Below are positions 7,179-9,862 of a stretch of DNA of 9,862 nucleotides, piece by piece. The notes below the pieces were generated by a model, which saw only the letters and a program-made list of their open reading frames with translations, had not been told where the DNA came from and made no database searches. The translations under genes and the position numbers were made by a program. The DNA is from an uncultured Oscillibacter sp. (GTDB lineage Bacteria > Bacillota_A > Clostridia > Oscillospirales > Oscillospiraceae): contig CATOKC010000121.1 in the NCBI GenBank assembly GCA_951800675.1, forward strand, positions 1 through 9,862. Direction: 5' to 3'. The first letter of the stretch is position 1; the number at the start of each line of letters is the position of its first letter.

Positions 7179-7256
7179 GGATGTATAACCTATTTTTAAT
7201 TGTGATTGAGATTTTAAAAAACAATCAAATCTCCGCACATCCGCAATAGGTCATCC
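7179..7256 (+). other. Foldable 5' leader of the rightward LacI-family gene
   Basis: GGATG (7179-7183) pairs with CATCC (7252-7256), and ACCTATT (7188-7194) pairs with AATAGGT (7245-7251). The result is a 12-bp stem with a single 4-base bulge on the 5' side. Inside it, GAGATTT (7208-7214) and AAATCTC (7227-7233) form a second hairpin. The structure would start within about ten bases of the predicted transcript 5' end. Role unknown: it could be mRNA protection, regulation, or chance pairing in AT-rich DNA. Confidence 0.35.
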
Positions 7257-7263
7257 CTATCTT

Positions 7264-7278
7264 ATGCAACCGTTTTAT
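7264..7278 (+). promoter_or_regulatory. Second operator/cre-like site, upstream of the rightward LacI-family gene
   Basis: ATGCAACCGTTTT is identical over 13 bases to 7014-7026 and lies exactly 250 bp from it. It matches 9 of 11 specified bases of the cre consensus. It sits about 20 bases before the ATG at 7298 and about 100 bases downstream of the predicted promoter. There it would act as a roadblock, or as the second anchor of a repression loop with the first site. Confidence 0.5.
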
Positions 7279-7297
7279 ACAGGGGGTGAGGCGCTTT

Positions 7298-8311
7298 ATG
7301 GGCACTGTCACAATCAAAGACATCGCCAGAATCGCCGGCGTCTCCTGCGCCACGGTCTCCCGGGTGCTGAATGGATCGCCTACGGTGGCGCCTGAGCTGC
7401 GGGACAAAATCCTGGACCTATGCCGTCAGTATGGCTACCGCAGGAATTTGCTGGCCCGCGGACTCAGCTCCGGGAGAACCAACCTGGTGGGCTGCATCCT
7501 GTCCGACCTGGACAACCCCCTCTTCGCCGATATGGCCCTGGCGCTGGAGCGGTTTCTCCGCGTGCGGGGTTACCATCTCCTCCTTTGCCGGGGACGGGTG
7601 GAGGACGGCAACATCGGGCAGCTCTTCGACTTCCTGATCGGGCACCGGGTAGACGGCATCATTCTGGCCAGCTCCTCCAAACAGGCGCCGGAGCTGATCC
7701 GCCGCTATCTCAAATACATCCCCATTGTCCTCCAGGGCGGGCTGGACGATCCCCAGCTCACTATTCCCTCCGTCTATGTGGACAGCGCCGCCGGCGGCGA
7801 AATGGCCGCCCAGTACCTCTTCCGGCTTGGTCATACCGAGGTGGCGTATCTGGGCGCCCGGGAGAACAACTACTCCCATCTGGCCCGGCAGCGGGGGTTT
7901 GCCGCCGCCGCGGACCGGCTGGGCATGTCCGTGCGGACTTTTACCAACGGCGCCTTCTCCTCCACCATGGAGGTGGGGTATCATCTGGCACGGGAGTTTT
8001 TCCTGAATCCCTTCCGGGAGACGGCCGTCTTCGCTGCCTGCGACACCATCGCCCTGGGCGTGGTGTCCGCCGCCAGGGAATTCCATATCTCCATTCCCGA
8101 TGACATCTCCCTGCTGGGCTTCGACAATATCATTTACGCCGGGTTCCCCCACATCCGGCTGAGCACGTTGGACCACCGGGCCAGATTGGTGGTGGAGACT
8201 GCCGCGGATCGGCTTCTCACACAGATTCAGCACCCGGACGTCGCCTGCGCACAGCCGGTCATGATCCCCCCCGTACTGGTTGAGCGGGCCACCTGTAAAC
8301 CGCGCCGCTGA
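7298..8311 (+). CDS. Second LacI-family transcriptional regulator
   Basis: DNA-binding regulator of 337 residues, full length for the LacI/GalR family. Seen: helix-turn-helix VTIKDIARIAGVSCATVSRVLN (4-25), hinge YRRNLLARGLSSGR (47-60) with the conserved leucine, effector domain from NLVGCILSDLDNPLF (62-76), HRVDGIILAS in the first subdomain, and the closing motif ISLLGFDNIIYAGFPHIRLSTL. I start it at ATG 7298, where GGTGAGG sits six bases upstream, rather than the in-frame GTG at 7286, whose own ribosome site is poor. Its recognition helix (S-C-A-T-V-S-R) differs from the divergent regulator (S-T-S-T-V-S-R), so the two probably do not have identical targets. It could regulate the secreted protein gene downstream, the importer operon, or both. 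Confidence 0.94.
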   Translation: MGTVTIKDIARIAGVSCATVSRVLNGSPTVAPELRDKILDLCRQYGYRRNLLARGLSSGRTNLVGCILSDLDNPLFADMALALERFLRVRGYHLLLCRGRVEDGNIGQLFDFLIGHRVDGIILASSSKQAPELIRRYLKYIPIVLQGGLDDPQLTIPSVYVDSAAGGEMAAQYLFRLGHTEVAYLGARENNYSHLARQRGFAAAADRLGMSVRTFTNGAFSSTMEVGYHLAREFFLNPFRETAVFAACDTIALGVVSAAREFHISIPDDISLLGFDNIIYAGFPHIRLSTLDHRARLVVETAADRLLTQIQHPDVACAQPVMIPPVLVERATCKPRR

Positions 8312-8387
8312 GCTCAGCCATGATACACAAAAGGGCGAAACACGGAGGAGGTGTATAAAAGACACAATGCGTCCGTCATGCCTTTTT

Positions 8388-8399
8388 CAACGCGGTTGC
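8388..8399 (+). promoter_or_regulatory. Possible LacI-type operator upstream of the secreted-protein gene
   Basis: CAACGCGGTTG (8388-8398) is a near-perfect palindrome with one central mismatch. Its right arm, CGGTTGC, is the reverse complement of the GCAACCG core found in the two sites at 7016-7022 and 7266-7272. It lies in the 118-base gap before the secreted-protein gene. I find no convincing promoter beside it, which weakens the call. Confidence 0.3.
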
Positions 8400-8429
8400 T
8401 ATCCACAATTTTGACAGAGGAGAGAGCGC

Positions 8430-9785
8430 ATGAAAAAAGTATTCAGGATTTTTTTCTCATTAGTTTTAACAACTGTACTTTTATCCGGTATATGTGCCGG
8501 AGCTGTTGGCCCTGACAGCCCTGATTATTCAGAATTAGCCGCTGTCTGGGCGCCTACGATTTATCAAGATGTCACCACATCCTACGACGTGCGTGCTGAC
8601 TTCCTGACCAGATTCGATTTTGACGGAGACTGGGCTGGTGGAAACAATTGGGAAAACACTTTTTCTTACCCCCTGACATCTGCTGTTTACTATTCTGCGC
8701 AAGAGACTGAAACACATTACTTTATCAATTATTTCTTTTTCCATCCACGGGATGATGGCCCAATTTCCGCTGAAAAACATGAAAATGATTTTGAAGGCGC
8801 ATTATTTGTAATAAAAAAAGACGGGACCCCCTATGGATCATTTGTGCTGATGGAAACGCAGGCACACAACCACCTCTACCAATACTCCAATGATAGCAGT
8901 ATCATTGACGGAAGTGACGATATAGATGGCGCTGTTATCTTTGACAATGGGCATCCGTGCGTTTACATCTCTCCAAATGGTATCGGCACAAATGCGGGAC
9001 ATGGTGTGCGGGCATACGATGGATCTGCAGCGCAGGGTGATGACGGAATCATCTACCGGTACACAGACGGCCTTTCAATGGTACCAGAAAACGCCTCTGG
9101 CAATTATGAATATGTGTATGACTATGAGCTGATTAGTATGGATGTTTTTTGGGAGCGGCGTTATGATATTGGAGGCCCCGATTCGACTTTCGGCGCTTTT
9201 GGGCAGCTCTATGGAGATACCTACGGAAAAAATAAAGCTAAAATGCCATGGGCTTGGGATGATCCGGATGATGGCCCCGCAATGATTGGCGTTAACTGGT
9301 CTGATCCAGCTCATTTTGTCGATGTGCACTTCGATGGTCTTGGCGATTTCTCACACACTTATTTGTATAATCCTTACTTCTCACACATGATCACAATAAA
9401 CAGCATAACAAGTCTGTCAAATGAAGACGCTTTTGACGATGAAAGTGATATTTATCTCTATTTAACGGCTGATAACGAAAAACAAATTGACGCGCGCTTT
9501 TGGAAGTTCAATCAGGCGGAGCTCAATGTGCCGAAGTCTGTGTTCTTCGGAAAGGACAATGCTGAATTTGGGGACCACTTTTCTGAAGCCTATAATACTC
9601 TTTATATTTGCATGAACCGTGATATTGAAATTGTGTTTGAGGTTCGGGATGCGGACGCACTGGGTGCGTACAACTCTATGGGAACTGTCTCTATTACGCC
9701 CGCTCCTGGTGAAACAATCATTCTGGACGCGCAATTGACTTCTGACGGGAAGGCTATGATCTCCGCAGTTGTTGTTACAAACTGA
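8430..9785 (+). CDS. Secreted protein of unknown function with Vps62/NLP-like HxxDxE motif
   Basis: Exported 451-residue protein not assignable to a characterised family. Seen: signal peptide 1-25 (MKKVFRIFF core, cleavage likely after AGA), then ELAAVWAPTIYQDV (35-48). YFINYFFFHPRDD (97-109) leads to KHENDFEG (116-123). H117-D120-E122 has the spacing of the GHRHDWE/GHxxDWE motif of NLP cytolysins and Vps62-type proteins, and D109 lies eight residues before H117, as D93 does before H101 in NLPs (from memory). HPCVYISPNG with H191 recalls the HPxVYxA...H segment of Vps62-type proteins. Residues ~318-451 are beta-rich with acidic DDESD (336-340) and VFEVRDADALG (402-412), C2-like in style. Start supported by GAGGAG seven bases upstream of ATG 8430. 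GC is lower than its neighbours, suggesting separate origin. Real and secreted: confident; family: tentative. Confidence 0.85.
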   Translation: MKKVFRIFFSLVLTTVLLSGICAGAVGPDSPDYSELAAVWAPTIYQDVTTSYDVRADFLTRFDFDGDWAGGNNWENTFSYPLTSAVYYSAQETETHYFINYFFFHPRDDGPISAEKHENDFEGALFVIKKDGTPYGSFVLMETQAHNHLYQYSNDSSIIDGSDDIDGAVIFDNGHPCVYISPNGIGTNAGHGVRAYDGSAAQGDDGIIYRYTDGLSMVPENASGNYEYVYDYELISMDVFWERRYDIGGPDSTFGAFGQLYGDTYGKNKAKMPWAWDDPDDGPAMIGVNWSDPAHFVDVHFDGLGDFSHTYLYNPYFSHMITINSITSLSNEDAFDDESDIYLYLTADNEKQIDARFWKFNQAELNVPKSVFFGKDNAEFGDHFSEAYNTLYICMNRDIEIVFEVRDADALGAYNSMGTVSITPAPGETIILDAQLTSDGKAMISAVVVTN

Positions 9786-9817
9786 GCTCGCTTTATATCG
9801 CAAATCGGTATCTTCTC

Positions 9818-9845
9818 TTGACAAAGGGAAACAGAAAACTAATAA
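9818..9845 (+). promoter_or_regulatory. Weak promoter candidate leading out of the window
   Basis: TTGACA (9818-9823) is a perfect -35 box, but the best -10 at 16 bases (TAATAA) matches only three of six consensus positions. It lies in the 77-base stretch after the secreted-protein gene. Whether a gene follows cannot be seen. Confidence 0.2.
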
Positions 9846-9862
9846 CATAATAGGCTGTCAAC

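Noticed and set aside
7181..7249. 22-codon open frame (ATG 7181, TAG 7247-7249) in the leader of the rightward regulator
   Set aside because: AAAGAGG abuts the ATG with no spacing, so ribosome binding would be poor, and the peptide has no recognisable attenuator features such as a run of one codon.
8354..8360. TATAAAA as a -10 box before the secreted-protein gene
   Set aside because: No acceptable -35 element lies 16-18 bases upstream.
8367..8414. 15-codon open frame just before the secreted-protein gene
   Set aside because: The nearest ribosome-like GGAGGAGG (8344-8351) is about 15 bases away from the ATG and the peptide shows nothing notable.
8411..8416. TTGACA as a -35 box for the secreted-protein gene
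   Set aside because: It lies 13 bases before the start codon and partly overlaps the ribosome site, so the transcript would begin inside the coding region; no -10 box follows at the right distance.
9795..9811. Hairpin ATATCG-CAAAT-CGGTAT after the secreted-protein gene as a terminator
   Set aside because: The stem is only six pairs with one wobble and is followed by CTTCTCTT rather than a clean T run, so I do not call it.

Overview
The window looks like a chromosomal segment from a high-GC gut Firmicute, most likely Oscillospiraceae/Flavonifractor-type Clostridia. Signs of this are GC-rich coding (about 60% in the 60-base lines I sampled), strong GGAGG-type ribosome sites, a lipoprotein signal ending in LTACG followed by a Gly/Ser/Pro/Ala linker, and LacI-family control of small carbohydrate operons. 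The lineage is an inference from style, not from a marker gene.

Minus-strand operon (read from 7063 down to 1). A good promoter (TTGACG-17-TATTTT) and a LacI/cre-type operator at about +10 precede six collinear genes. They are a LacI-family regulator (6984-5962), a cytoplasmic endonuclease/exonuclease/phosphatase-fold (EEP) hydrolase (5965-4931), a lipoprotein solute-binding protein (4860-3754), a fused two-domain permease (3659-1920), an ABC ATPase (1923-805) and a PfkB-family sugar kinase (733 to beyond base 1). Two junctions (regulator/EEP and permease/ATPase) are ATGA overlaps. The binding-protein gene is set off by hairpins on both sides, and a terminator-like hairpin separates the ATPase from the kinase.

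By family this is a 'ferric iron/FbpABC-like' transporter. However, the binding protein lacks the C-terminal tyrosine pair that holds iron and carries an H-D...E triad with the spacing I recall for AfuA, the hexose-phosphate binding protein. With an EEP hydrolase, a sugar kinase and a LacI-type repressor in the same operon, the best reading is uptake and processing of a phosphorylated or phosphodiester-linked sugar or polyol. This is inferred.

Intergenic region 6985-7297 is AT-rich and divergent. It holds promoters in both directions, two copies of the 13-mer ATGCAACCGTTTT exactly 250 bp apart (each near the 5' end of one LacI gene, and both close to the CcpA cre consensus), and a leader for the rightward gene that can fold into a bulged 12-bp stem.

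Plus strand. A second LacI-family regulator (7298-8311) is followed after 118 bp by a secreted 451-residue protein (8430-9785). The latter has visibly lower GC (about 45% in sampled lines). It carries an H-x-x-D-x-E motif and surroundings resembling the Vps62/NLP (necrosis-inducing) fold, and a C-terminal beta-rich domain that may be C2-like. It is the least explained gene here. I see no tRNA, rRNA, CRISPR array or insertion sequence.
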